Assembly (NCBI GenBank): GCA_963576725.1
Contig: OY755240.1
Span: 34,507,163 to 34,571,162 of the forward strand
DNA: 64,000 bases
Direction: 5' to 3'
Origin: Azorinus chamasolen
Taxonomy: Eukaryota > Mollusca > Bivalvia > Cardiida > Solecurtidae
A program made the translations under genes and the position numbers. The notes beneath the pieces were generated by a model. The model made no database searches. It saw only the letters and a program-made list of their open reading frames with translations, and had not been told where the DNA came from. This document shows positions 10,880 to 20,342 of this stretch, in pieces. How positions within the stretch are numbered: position 1 is the stretch's first letter; every line of letters begins with the position of its first letter.

Positions 10880-11145
10880 TAAAATCGCGAGCCAGAAATG
10901 AACGGTTGTAGGGATCGAACTGTACGAATGTTGCGATTTATCAGCACGAGTGTAGCGTTATATGTATTGTATAGTGACAATTAAAGATGTATATGGTGCA
11001 TAGTTCAACTCAACCAAATCGCACCAAACTCTATAAATACAAAGAGATTTATGAAAATACTAAGACACAGCCGTTATTCGGCTACAAACACCTTTTCACT
11101 GCGTAATTAAATCTATTTTAACCCTTATTTCTAGAACCGACATTT
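10880..11145. other. Intronic or intergenic DNA, nothing recognised
   Basis: AT-rich and non-repetitive up to the array at 11.15 kb. If the exon pair 10514/12741 is real, this lies in its intron. Confidence 0.4.
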
Positions 11146-12000
11146 TAAGTTCAAAGGGAGATAATTCTGCAAAGCCCAGCGCTAAACACATGAAAATTGT
11201 GTCTTGCACATCTGCTATTTGTGGTTATTATGTATGGCAAGTATCGATTGAATAACCTTAAAATAAAAAGATGAGTTTGCGACACAAATCCCTATGTTTC
11301 ATGCAAAAATGACGAAAAAATACTCAGAAAGTTCAATGGGAGATAATTCTGCAATGCCAAGCACTAAACACATGAAAATTAAGTGCTGCTCATCTACTAT
11401 CCATGGTTATTATGTATACCGCTTAGACACTGAATAACTTTAAAACTGAAGGAGGAGTGTGCGACACCAACTCCCTATGTTTCATGCGAAAATGACAAAC
11501 AACTCTAAGTTCAAGGGGAGATAAATCTGCAATGCCAAGCGCTAAACACGTGATATTTGTGTCTTGCACATCTGCTTGTGGTTATTATGTATGGCAAGGA
11601 TCAATTGAATAACTTTATAATTGAAAGAGGAGTTTGTGACATCAATCCCCATATTTCATGCCAAAATAACAAAAATATTCAAAGTTCAAGGGGAGATAAT
11701 TATTCGATGTCCAGCACTAAACAGATGAAACATAAATGCTGCACATCTACTATTCATGGTTATTATGTATACTACTTATAGACTGAATAACTTTAAAACT
11801 GAAGGAAGAGTTTGTGACATCAACTCCCTATATTCCATGCCAAAATGAGAAAAATACTCTAAGTTTAAGGGGAGATAAGTCTGCAATACCCAACGGTAAA
11901 CAATGAAACTTGCGTCATGGACATCTAATATTCGTGGTTATTGTGTATACCATATATAAATTCAATAACTTTAAAACTGAATGAGGATTTTGCAACACCA
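11145..12000 (+). repeat. ~178 bp tandem repeat, 5 copies
   Basis: Each copy starts AAGTTCAAGGGGAGATAA (about 11148, 11328, 11507, 11681, 11859). It continues through CAGCGCTAAACAC, TTGCACATCT, GTGGTTATTATGTAT, ATTGAATAAC and CCCTATGTTTCATG. Copies diverge by roughly 10-20%. The last runs into a GCGGACGGACCGACCG tail, like the end of other bivalve dispersed repeats, so the array is probably a tandemly expanded interspersed element. Confidence 0.8.
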
Positions 12001-12139
12001 GTCACCCATGTTCAAATGCGGACGGACCGACCGACTGCCCGCCGGACAGGCTGATTCTATTGGTTATCGGTTAATGTATTCTGAAAGTGGAAGATCCTTC
12101 GAAAGCAAAAGTAGCAATGCTGAAAGGGGAAATTGCAGA

Positions 12140-12265
12140 CTCGGTTTTATTGAGTCTGTTCATGGGTTATAGTTAAAAGTGTAACACTGCTCACGCCCCC
12201 TAGCACCAACTGAAATAGTATTGAATTTTCAAAACTAATAACATCAAAATTAATTATCCCGAAGT
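12140..12265 (+). repeat. Dispersed ~120 bp repeat with small hairpin, shared with 57.43 kb
   Basis: AATTGCAGACTCGG, then TTTTATTGAGTCTGT (stem CAGACTC/GAGTCTG), then AACACTGCTCACG and CCCCTAGCACC. The same order occurs at 57430-57550. Both copies follow simple-sequence DNA. The class is unknown. Confidence 0.6.
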
Positions 12266-12740
12266 TGCACTGACATAGTTCTGTCTAATTTGTTTTTTTT
12301 CAGGACAACTGAGTCCTTTGTATTATTTCTGCAATTTTCCATCACACGTTTTAAGCTCACCTGGCATATCCCAGAAGTTATGTAAATTCATAACATACAA
12401 GGATCGAAACTGGAAGTTGAAATCTTTCTGTGCTTAAACCACTGTACATACAGGACCGAAGCAACTGTACTTTACGTGCGCACTTCTTTCGCGCTTACAA
12501 TGCTTCTAACACAACTTTCAACGATAGAGAATAAATAATAAGTCATTAGGATTTGTGTTCAAATTATAAAGAAAATTTATTGTGGTTGTACAAATAACTG
12601 CTCAAACGGTTATAATATATACAATATGCATGTAGGCTGTATAATATGATTACCGTTTGTCTTTCCTGGATATAGCTCTTAAAGGCAAGGTAGAACGCCT
12701 CTAATGAGACTGGGTCAATATCGATACTCTACGTAGAGAG

Positions 12741-12889
12741 AACGACCATTCTCGTCAACTGACGGTCAGTACCGAACCGCGAGCATGGTTCCGTACGTAC
12801 AGTCATTTGACGAGATGGCCAATCGCTCTAAGAATAGTACCGATATTGACCAACATTGGCCCGATCTTATTAGGGATGCTCTTGCCTGA
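12741..12889 (+). CDS. Candidate terminal coding exon, unknown protein
   Basis: An open frame runs from the stop at 12734-12736 to TGA 12887-12889. Entering at an AG acceptor (12739-12740) from the 10514 exon, the first codon becomes GAA and the frame reads E-R-P-F-S-S-T-D-G-Q, then M-V-P-Y-V-Q-S-F-D-E and ends I-R-D-A-L-A. Composition is soluble and polar and the local base composition is more balanced than its surroundings. Weak point: the pyrimidine tract before the acceptor is poor. An alternative internal start is ATG 12785. Overlapping frames on both strands (12807-13094 +, 12766-13053 -) look less protein-like. No domain is recognised. Confidence 0.3.
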
Positions 12890-13102
12890 AGATGAAATCT
12901 ACCTGAAATGGAAAACCAGCATACTGGAGCAAACATGTTGCCAAATTTGGTTTTTGCAATATTCCAAGTATTCAATGCATCGTCAGTCAGAAAACATAAT
13001 TTTTGGGGCAACCAGTAAAGACAGTGGTGAGAATGTCTCTTTGGAGAGCTCAATTATACTGGTTTTCACACTTTGGCAAACACTACCTGCTTAGACTTGG
13101 AT

Positions 13103-13160
13103 ACTTGTCTAAGGGCTAATTACTTGTCTAAGGGCTAATTACTTGTCTAAGGGCTAACTA
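13103..13160 (+). repeat. 19 bp tandem repeat, 3 copies
   Basis: ACTTGTCTAAGGGCTAATT occurs three times in direct succession. Confidence 0.9.
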
Positions 13161-13483
13161 ATTAGTAAAACATCCATAAAGTGACCAATGCAATGTTTGT
13201 CAGTTTTTGTGTGATAATAATGTGTTAAAATTTACATGCATATATTCGATGTCATTGTCTTTAAACTTTCTTAAAACTGCTGGAAGTAAGGCGGCAATTC
13301 TTTTCCACTAGACATGTGTCACATGAATCACTATCAGTTGCATAATTGATTACTGTTATTTTTATCTGTTTGGACAGAGACATAGGTGCTGTTCTCTTGT
13401 AATGACAAATTTGTCATACAGTTGCTAAGATCCATGCAGCCTGTTTCAGTCCAGCAGGTGTCGGCGACTGTAGAAGCAGATCG

Positions 13484-13560
13484 TTATTTCTTTGGCGTTG
13501 ACAAATGACATGGAAACACATCATCCTGTATTATTCCATGCTGAGTCAGGTCCGATACAT
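13484..13560 (-). CDS. Candidate terminal coding exon on minus strand
   Basis: On the minus strand a strong acceptor (TCTTTTTATTCATTCCAG, cut at 13561) is followed by a frame reading V-S-D-L-T-Q-H-G-I-I-Q-D-D-V-F-P, ending S-T-P-K-K and TAA (13486-13484). It needs one base from the previous exon; the exon at 14081-14012 ends with exactly one base (phase 1), giving D at the junction. The implied intron (14011-13561) has GT..AG ends and contains an (AAT)n tract. No family is recognised. Confidence 0.35.
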
Positions 13561-13908
13561 CTGGAATGAATAAAAAGATATATCTTCCGGTTAGCCTACA
13601 CGTTATTGTCTACAATCCGTACAGTAATAAATGGCATAATTGCTACAACCCGTACACACGATTGCTACAAACCGTACAGCGAATACCTTTTTGGTCGGTC
13701 TGTTTTATCCCTCAGAACGAATCACAAAATCTAATTTGACAGTTTTAAAAACGTTTTACCGACAATAGGGGTTACGACGAAGGGATGGATGCGTGCTTTA
13801 TTAATTGGAACGCCTTCTACGAGGTGTTTATGCTCAGTTTAATATAAACATCTTCTCTTATTCTTCGATTGCCATGATGATCACAAGCATTTTAGACACC
13901 TATATTAG

Positions 13909-13954
<46 letters not shown>

Positions 13955-13964
13955 TAATAATAAT
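13909..13964 (+). repeat. (AAT)n microsatellite
   Basis: About 18 AAT/TAA units, with one ACAATA interruption. It falls within the putative minus-strand intron. Confidence 0.97.
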
Positions 13965-14011
13965 ATACACAATAGAGTATGAGCATAAACGTATGAAGGT
14001 AATATACGTAC

Positions 14012-14081
14012 CTGTCACTACTGCTTCAAGTCCATTTATTAAAGAGAAATACGTGTATGGAAATATACCATGCTCATAGGA
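14012..14081 (-). CDS. Candidate internal coding exon on minus strand
   Basis: The frame is open from a TGA at 14084-14082 to a GTACGT donor (14011-14006). It reads Y-E-H-G-I-F-P-Y-T-Y-F-S-L-I-N-G-L-E-A-V, ending V-T plus one base. A possible acceptor is the AG of TATGAG at about 14072, which would start the exon at H-G. Phase agrees with the 13560-13484 exon. It lies directly downstream, on its strand, of the conserved block at 14152-14107. No in-frame ATG is present, so a further upstream exon or a chance frame must be considered. Confidence 0.3.
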
Positions 14082-14106
14082 TCAACAAGCCAATGTCCTC
14101 GATTCG

Positions 14107-14202
14107 CTAATCACAACACAGGAAGTTCGTACACCGCCGTCCGACCGGTGTGATATCGCCACTCAAAGTAACACAGATACACTTAACTGTAAAGTTTATA
14201 TA
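14107..14202 (-). promoter_or_regulatory. Inverted copy of the 10.46 kb conserved block with TATATAAA
   Basis: On the minus strand, TATATAAA (14202-14195) is followed by ACACCGGTCGG and GTGTACGAACTTCCTGTGTT, about 85% alike over 50 bp with 10460-10507. Both face inward. They could be paired promoter regions or the terminal repeats of a 3.7 kb element. Confidence 0.3.
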
Positions 14203-14304
14203 CCGAAACCCTATTATTTGTTAAAATACATGTGTTATATTTATCCTTGGTTAATAAGTTTTTTTCTTCCTGTCCGAAATGAGCACTGGAATGCGCAAGC
14301 TTGA

Positions 14305-14407
14305 CCTTTCCCTGTTCTATATTTATTCCAAATTTTAATACCTACTGAATATTCATGGATAACATAGTTATTACGAAATATGGAAGGTGAAACATTGTAG
14401 CCATTTT
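14305..14407 (+). mobile_element. E-type MITE, left part, interrupted
   Basis: CCTTTCCCTGTTCTATATTT through CCTACTGAATATTCATGG to GTGAAACATTGTAGCCATTTT matches the intact E element at 48569. The match stops at the tip of the 3.48 kb element and resumes at 17884. Confidence 0.75.
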
Positions 14408-14450
14408 CACTGGGGGGAAACATATCCCGGATATTGCTAATAAATGAGCT

Positions 14451-14702
14451 TTATTTTGACACAACGGAAAGAACAGGAGGGCAACGAGGGTAAGTAAATG
14501 CGTATTTTCTCTTAATTAGTTCTTTTTCGGCAATTGATAGGTGGTGCTTTAGATTCACCATACTCATATTATACACGCTATATACATGATTTGGAATCAA
14601 ACAATGCAAACGATGGGGAAAATCACAAAATGAACGCCGTGCTCGCGAAAGAATGCATAACCCTCTCCCAGATTTTTTTATGTTACTGAAAGATGGAATC
14701 AA
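14451..14702 (-). other. 83-codon frame in the left arm, repeated identically in the right arm
   Basis: The frame starts M-I-P-S-F-S-N-I-K-K and ends V-L-S-V-V-S-K; the identical frame is at 17589-17840 on +. The identity follows from the inverted arms. No domain or signal is recognised. Arms show about four differences in the outer 75 bp but none that I could see across this segment. Confidence 0.3.
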
Positions 14703-14879
14703 AATATAAAATTCTGAATTGAGCGATCGCTTTGAATATCATTCAACTATGTATACTGAAAATTTCAGTCATATTGGTTCAAGTTTGCCCAAAATATGGT
14801 CACAAACGAATAGTCGGTTAGTCACTATTAAGGTACTGGGTATTGGTAGCTCAAAGATTTTAGTGTACTGGGTATTGCA

Positions 14880-16290
14880 TGACAGTGTACTGGGTATTGC
14901 ATTTCATTTGTTCTCTTTTTTCCGTTTTATTGAACGTTGTTAGATATTTCAGATATATTTCTGTCGTGATAAATGCTGTTTCTAGGCAATCGCACATTCT
15001 AGATAGATCTATATGCATCTGTATTGAAATATACTTAATTTGTCACCTGCATCTAATTTGTCAAACGTGACCTCATTTCCTAAACTTGGTTAAATGTATT
15101 AAAGATGACCTGGAGTCATGATGATGATGTACATCACTCGATGATCACTGACTTATTAAAAGCCATTATCTATAAGTACCTGTTAATAATAGTTTTTGTG
15201 TAGCAGTGCCGTAAAATCCAACTCATCCATCCATCAATCATAATAGTCTTTTTACTTGTTTCTTAATAGATCTATTGTTTACTCTTCAGTTAATTGATAT
15301 GACATTGTAGATCTATGTGTAGCTCTAGTTAACATGATCAGTACCATATTGAGTACAGTAAAATTGAAATAGTAGTGCATAGTTACATGTAGCTCCCCTG
15401 TTGAAATTGTCGCCATTTACAGTGACAAAGAAGAAACTCATTGATAACGATCACGGCATCGTCTGGTTAGTCTCATACAAATATGTAGATCTATGCAGGA
15501 TAAACAAATTGTACAAATAATATTAATAGGCCTACGTACATATACAAATATCCAGATGATTTAATCATCACTAATGTGTTGTCTTCTAGAATCTAGATCA
15601 ACCTGATCTTGACAGATGCAAAACATACTGTAAGCAAAGGTCGACCCTATATGTAAATATTATAGTACTGTATAAACATATACATGTTATAGGCTTTTAT
15701 TAATAGCATAAAAATTCTGACATATTAGATCTATATCACTCAGCTTTTCCAAAAATGCTAATGAACGCTGTTATACATAACAGCGGCTTTAGCCCAGTGG
15801 TCAAAATAGTACTGTGATATAAGAAGTGATATAGCTAGGGCACGTAACACCAAATAGGCTGTCCTATATCATTGAATGATTCATATAAACTGCATCAACT
15901 ACAGTACAAGGTAAAGAAACGTCAACTTTTATACCCAACACAGGAACCAGTCTGTATTGTCCTCAAAGATAAGTTCATGCATAACTGAAAAATGCAAACA
16001 CTGGGGTGTCATGTGTTATGTAAGAAAAATATATTGCACTCCAGTTACTTGACTGATGTAATGCGAACTTCTGACAGAGGCACTGACTAAACAGGGACAT
16101 GTCACTTAGGTTCACACAATTTCTTCACAAACCCTTTCTAGAATAACAGACATGCATTGTATCTATTCTCTGACAACCATGTATATCTACATGATAAACA
16201 CAAAATGATGAAAATCCCATGAAAACAGTGCTACTTTATTTTGAGGCAAAATATTTGACACTAATTCTCAGTGGACTTGTAACTTTTGAC
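14880..16290. other. AT-rich interior of the 3.48 kb element
   Basis: Frames stay short and no repeat array or exon-like segment was recognised. Several GATCTA-rich stretches occur (15000-15010, 15265-15330, 15725). Confidence 0.5.
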
Positions 16291-16299
16291 TACACCATG

Positions 16300-16490
16300 G
16301 AGCATTTGCGGCTAATTGGTGTTCTGATACCAGTTACTTCTACCCAGTTACTGATTTGTATCTGAAAAGGTGTATAAAGGGTATCTGGGGTCTTCCTCCA
16401 CCAGTAATTAGCTGGACGTCGCAATATGACTGAAAAACTGTTAAAGAGACGTAATATCTGAAACAAATAAACAAACAAATTTTAATGCAT
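16300..16490 (+). mobile_element. SINE 3' region (molluscan type), 5'-truncated
   Basis: ACCAGTTACTTCTACCCAGT, then CTGGGGTCTTCCTCCACCAG, then AGCTGGACGTCGCAATATGA, ending in a tail ACAAATAAACAAACAAA. This order and A-rich tail match a SINE 3' region I know from mollusc genomes. The tRNA-like head is absent. The short minus frames 16290-16528 are incidental. Confidence 0.6.
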
Positions 16491-16889
16491 TTTTTTTTCA
16501 TATAAAATAGTTTGAAAATAGTACGCACACGTGTACAGAGAATGCTACAGAGTAAACTACAGAGTATGCCTAGGTACGCTCCTGACTAGTGACTGTTGCA
16601 TTCTACTGTGCAGTTACAAATCATTTTCTATCTCAATATGACACTGTACATAAAGAATATGTATTGCTAGAATATTACAACTAACGTTTTCAGGCTATCC
16701 GATCCCTGCTGAATTACATCGATGGATAGGGCATATTTTAACAACGTTTAAAGACCTATTATAGGGGTTCATAACTGCCCCTTTACCGCAAGCCAGTTAG
16801 CACAGTAGGGTTCTAATTGATAGATGCTAAACCCATATCATGCAGCAATATATGTACATATTTTAATTCAAAAGGTCTCAGAGACAAAT

Positions 16890-17110
16890 GTATTTTAAAT
16901 CTAACAGCCTGGATCTAGATCAGACGCGGCATTATGCAGCATCTGATTTGGATCCAAACCTGTTTGCAAATAACAGTCAAGACACGACCAGCAGGATAAG
17001 GGTTAGTTGCAATTTATCCTTATCCTGCTGGTGGCCACTTGACTGTTATTTGCAAACAGTTTGGATCCAGATCAGAGGTAGCATAGCATACATCATCTGA
17101 TGTATGTACA
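16890..17110. mobile_element. Two F/B-type hairpin ends head to head (nested palindrome)
   Basis: GGATCCAAACCTGTTTGCAA and TAACAGTCAAG at 16950-16982 are mirrored by CTTGACTGTTATTTGCAAAC and GGATCC at 17038-17068. Between them, CAGCAGGATAAGG faces CCTTATCCTGCTG. Two MITE ends thus face each other around a ~16 bp centre. Confidence 0.6.
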
Positions 17111-17883
17111 AATCGTATTTAGATCTAAATATGTTTTTGCAGACGGCAATTTCAAAGCAGACGAAAGTACTGGAGGATATGGGTTATTATGATGTAATAA
17201 CTATCAAGCATGTTGGGACCCAACCACAATAAACAATCCAATTAACACCCCATCAAGTCAAAACTAGACCTTTAAACACTACTTTATGATGAAAAAAGAA
17301 GAATATTGTCTGAATAAACTTTTCAGAGGTCTTTTCAAATTATTATTCTGGTGAATAAGCAAACAAACAACTAAAGTGTAATGTACAATCCCCAGTACAC
17401 CAAATTTAGACAATATGCAATACCCAGTACACTGTTTATCAATCCCCAGTACATTAATAGTGACTAACCGACTATTCGTTTGTGACCATATTTTGGGCAA
17501 ACTTGAACCAATATGACTGAAAATTTCAGTATACATACATGTAGTTGAATGATATTCAAAGCGATCGCTCAATTCAGAATTTTATATTTTGATTCCATCT
17601 TTCAGTAACATAAAAAAATCTGGGAGAGGGTTATGCATTCTTTCGCGAGCACGGCGTTCATTTTGTGATTTTCCCCATCGTTTGCATTGTTTGATTCCAA
17701 ATCATGTATATAGCGTGTATAATATGAGTATGGTGAATCTAAAGCACCACCTATCAATTGCCGAAAAAGAACTAATTAAGAGAAAATACGCATTTACTTA
17801 CCCTCGTTGCCCTCCTGTTCTCTCCGTTGTGTCCAAATAAAGCTCATTTAATAGCAATATCCGGGATACGTTTCCCCCCAGTG

Positions 17884-18004
17884 ATTTTACAAAGTACAGA
17901 AACAGAACTATCAAATCCCATTAGCAAAGAGAGCAGACCCTGAGCCGTCTGATCTAGGTCTACTCTGTTTGCAAATACATGTAAAGGCGTTTATACACAT
18001 GTAC
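17884..18004 (+). mobile_element. E-type MITE, right part, resumed after insertion
   Basis: It begins at the second ATTTT and continues ACAAAG..ATCAAATCCCATTAGC. One reduced hairpin follows (AGAGCAGACCCTGAGC/GTCTGATCTAGGTCTACT), then TGTTTGCAAATACATGTAAA. The outer tip is eroded. Confidence 0.7.
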
Positions 18005-18080
18005 CGTGAAGTATTCAATAGTGACCAATGCACACTCAAGTTACCGAATCTTGATTATCACAGAAAGAGGGTTTCTAATA

Positions 18081-18660
18081 AAGATAGCTGGACAGGCGTT
18101 AAGGTAGCTGGGTAAGCGTTAAGGTAGCTTCGCAAGCGTAAAGGTGGCTGGCTAAGCGTTAGTATAGCTGGACAGGCGTTAAGGTAGCTGGGTAAGCGTT
18201 AAGGTAACTGGGTAAGTGTTAAGCTGGCTGGGTAAGCGTTAAGGCAGCTTGGCAAGCGTAAAGGTAGCTGGCTAAGCGCTAGTATAGCTGGGCAGGCGTT
18301 AAGGTAGCTGGGTAAGCGTTAAGGTAGCTGGATAAACGTTCAGGTAGCTGGGTAAGCGTTAAGGTAGCTGGACAAACGTTCAGGTAGTTGGTCAGTGTTA
18401 AGGTAGCTGGGTAAGGGTTAATATAGCTTGCCAAGCGTTAAGGTAGCTGGGTAAGCGTTAATATAACTGGGTAAGTGTTAAGGAAGCTCGGTAAGCGTTA
18501 ATATAGCTGGGTAAGCGTTAAGGTAGCTGGGTTATGTCAAGGTAGCTGGGTGAGTGTTAATGTAGCTGGTGAGCGTTAAGGTAGCTTGTTACGGGTTAAG
18601 GTTGCTGGGTAAGGGTTAAGATAGCTGGAAAAATGTTAAGCTATCTGGGCAAGGTTAAGG
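18081..18660 (+). repeat. 20 bp satellite, ~29 copies
   Basis: The unit is AAGGTAGCTGGGTAAGCGTT with frequent single-base changes and a few 19-bp units. The array ends at AAGGTTAAGGAG, where an F-type element begins. A GGGTAAGNGTTAA core resembles MITE tips, but descent from one is not demonstrable. Confidence 0.93.
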
Positions 18661-18910
18661 AGTCGATAATACGTCTTTCTATGCCAAAACAAAACAAGGA
18701 GACTTCCATCCCTGTCCCGCTTTTCGCAACCTGGCACGCATTTGCAAACAGCTAGGGCCCAGATGAGACGCGGGGTCACTCGGCGTCTCGTCCGAATCAA
18801 AGCTGTTTGACACTCGGTCAAGAGTTTCTCAACAGCTTGATCGAATCGGAAGCAGTCAAAATTGCACCCGATCCAAAGTTGAGCAGACATATTTCACAGT
18901 GGGCAAATAT
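18661..18910 (+). mobile_element. F-type MITE
   Basis: The hairpin 18744-18811 has arms GCAAACAGCTAGGGCCCAGA and CAAAGCTGTTTGACAC around GTCACTCGGCG. The F right half follows: ACTCGGTCAAGAGTTTCTC, GATCGAATCGGAAGCAGTC, CACAGTGGGCAAATAT, then TTAA 18911-18914. The left tip is lost against the satellite. Confidence 0.6.
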
Positions 18911-19121
18911 TTAACCACGACCACTTACATCACAGTAGCATCGTGACAAACACGCAAAAACAGTGACAAGTGAAGTAGCATACTTGTTTAACATTTTAGC
19001 TCTTTTCTCGCTGTGAACAAAAAGAATGACTACTCAAAATGTGGGTCTCGTGCAGTTTTGACGACTTCCGATTCTAACAAGCTTTTCCAGAAACTATTGA
19101 CCGAGTATCAAACAGCTTGGA

Positions 19122-19457
19122 TCCTGAGGCCTGTTCAGGAGTGTGGGCGCTCGATGTCACTTCGAGCGCTTGGATTCTGAACGAGGGCGCCCGCCTAGTG
19201 CCAGCTAGCGCAAGCTAGCCTACTCGCGAGGTGTATCGTTTTGACATTCGCTTGTGTTTCCAAGATGGCTACCAACACGGTAACAGAAGAAACCGTCTGG
19301 AAGAAAACAATCGTAATTAACAAACTGATGCTCTAGAACCCGACCGCAGATCAAAAATTTACTTGATTTTAGAAAGGGCGCTCGATCGCGTTCAGCAGTG
19401 GTACTTTTGCTCGGGCAAGCGCTCATCAAGCGCCCGCGCTCCTGAACAGGCCTCAGA
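19122..19457. mobile_element. 335 bp GC-rich fold-back element
   Basis: TGAGGCCTGTTCAGGAG at the left pairs with CTCCTGAACAGGCCTCA at the right. Inside these, GGGCGCTCGA and AGCGCTTG repeats are also inverted. GC content is much higher than the surroundings. It interrupts an F MITE. No target duplication could be read because the flanks are themselves palindromic. Confidence 0.65.
19265..19336 (+). CDS. 23-codon frame inside the fold-back element
   Basis: ATG in the context TTCCAAGATGGCTACC (a YY1-like initiator, CCAAGATGGC) opens a frame M-A-T-N-T-V-T-E-E-T-V-W-K-K, ending K-L-M-L and TAG. It could be the captured 5' end of a host gene. It is short, so chance is not excluded; a minus-strand frame (19220-19495) also covers it. 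Confidence 0.25.
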   Translation: MATNTVTEETVWKKTIVINKLML

Positions 19458-19539
19458 TTGTACACAGAGTAACTCGGCGTTTCACCTAGACCCAAGCTGT
19501 TTGCAAACGCAAGTCAGGTCGGTAACAAGAGGGGAAGGG

Positions 19540-19755
19540 TTAATAACTCTATCTGCTATCAAAATCACGTTTACATTTGACGCTCTACTTGTGTTAATAA
19601 CTCTGTCTGGTATCAAAATCACGTTTACATTTGACGCTCTACTTGTGTTAATAACTCTGTCTGGTATCAAAATCACGTTTATACTTGATGCTCTACTTGT
19701 GTTAATAACTCTGGTATCAAAATCACGTTTACACGTGGCGCTCTACTTGTGTTAA
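19540..19755 (+). repeat. 54 bp satellite, ~4 copies (left block)
   Basis: The unit is TTAATAACTCTGTCTGGTAT..ATCACGTTTACA..CGCTCTACTTGTG. The array is split by a D-type MITE and continues at 19998-20113. Confidence 0.9.
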
Positions 19756-19756
19756 T

Positions 19757-19997
19757 TAACCCTTTACCTGATAGAAGCGGCTTTTAGCGTGTTCCTCCGC
19801 TGAAGAAAATAGTTCAAATTCATACAGTCATGAACATATTGCATAATAAATATTTTCTATATCCTAGTAGGTGGTAGCTTAAAGCAGGCTGAAAGTAAAG
19901 CAGAATGCGCCTTAAGGCGCATTCTGCTTTACTTTCAACCTGCTTTAAGTGGTCATATGTCTTCAAAACTAGAAACAGGCTATTGGGTAAAGGGTTA
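19757..19997 (+). mobile_element. D-type MITE inserted into a satellite, TSD readable
   Basis: Tips are TAACCCTTTACC / GGTAAAGGGTTA, flanked by TTAAT on both sides (19752-19756, 19998-20002). The interrupted 54-bp unit contains TTAATAAC at this point. The hairpin centre GCGCCTTAAGGCGC has arms GCTTAAAGCAGGCTGAAAGT / ACTTTCAACCTGCTTTAAGT. The duplication can be read as TTAA with longer tips or as TTAAT. Confidence 0.85.
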
Positions 19998-20113
19998 TTA
20001 ATGACTTTGTCTGGTATCAAAATCACGTTTACACGTGGCGCTCAACTTGTGGTATTAACTCTGTCTGGTATCAAAATCACCTCTACACTTGGTGCTCTAC
20101 TTTGTGTTATCGA
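19998..20113 (+). repeat. 54 bp satellite, 2 copies (right block)
   Basis: Same unit as 19540-19755, resuming after the D-type insertion. Confidence 0.88.
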
Positions 20114-20342
20114 ATTGACTGATCTCTCATTGAACATGTGAAAGAAATCTTGAAACTTTGTTCCTCATCAGAAGCTAATCAGCGAGACCATCAGACCATG
20201 TATTTATGTAGATTTTGAAGTGCCGTACATTAAAACATATTTGAAAGAAGTTTGCAATCATTATGAAAGGCTGAAGAACGCGTTACAATAGATCTGCATA
20301 CACCCCTTTGTGGTTGAACGTAGTTACTTCAGTACTGCTTAA

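Larger units (their letters stand above)
14408..17883. mobile_element. 3.48 kb element with ~450 bp terminal inverted repeats, 5-bp TSD
   Basis: Tips are CACTGGGGGGAAAC / GTTTCCCCCCAGTG, flanked by ATTTT at 14403-14407 and 17884-17888. Inverted arms span about 14408-14870 and 17400-17883. Near the inner end of each arm, three copies of GTACTGGGTATTG-like sequence occur. The interior holds SINE-derived and MITE sequence and AT-rich DNA, with no transposase-like frame. CAC tips with a 5-bp duplication are shared by the Transib/ProtoRAG group (established knowledge). The rest of the tip does not clearly match, so assignment stays open. Confidence 0.85.
19036..19539 (-). mobile_element. F-type MITE split by a 335 bp fold-back element
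   Basis: Left piece: CGACTTCCGATTCTAACAAG, GAAACTATTGACCGAG, CAAACAGCTTGGATC, to about 19121. Right piece: AGAGTAACTCGGCG, CCAAGCTGTTTGCAAACG, GGGGAAGGG, before TTAA 19540-19543. The break is exactly in the hairpin arm. Confidence 0.65.
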
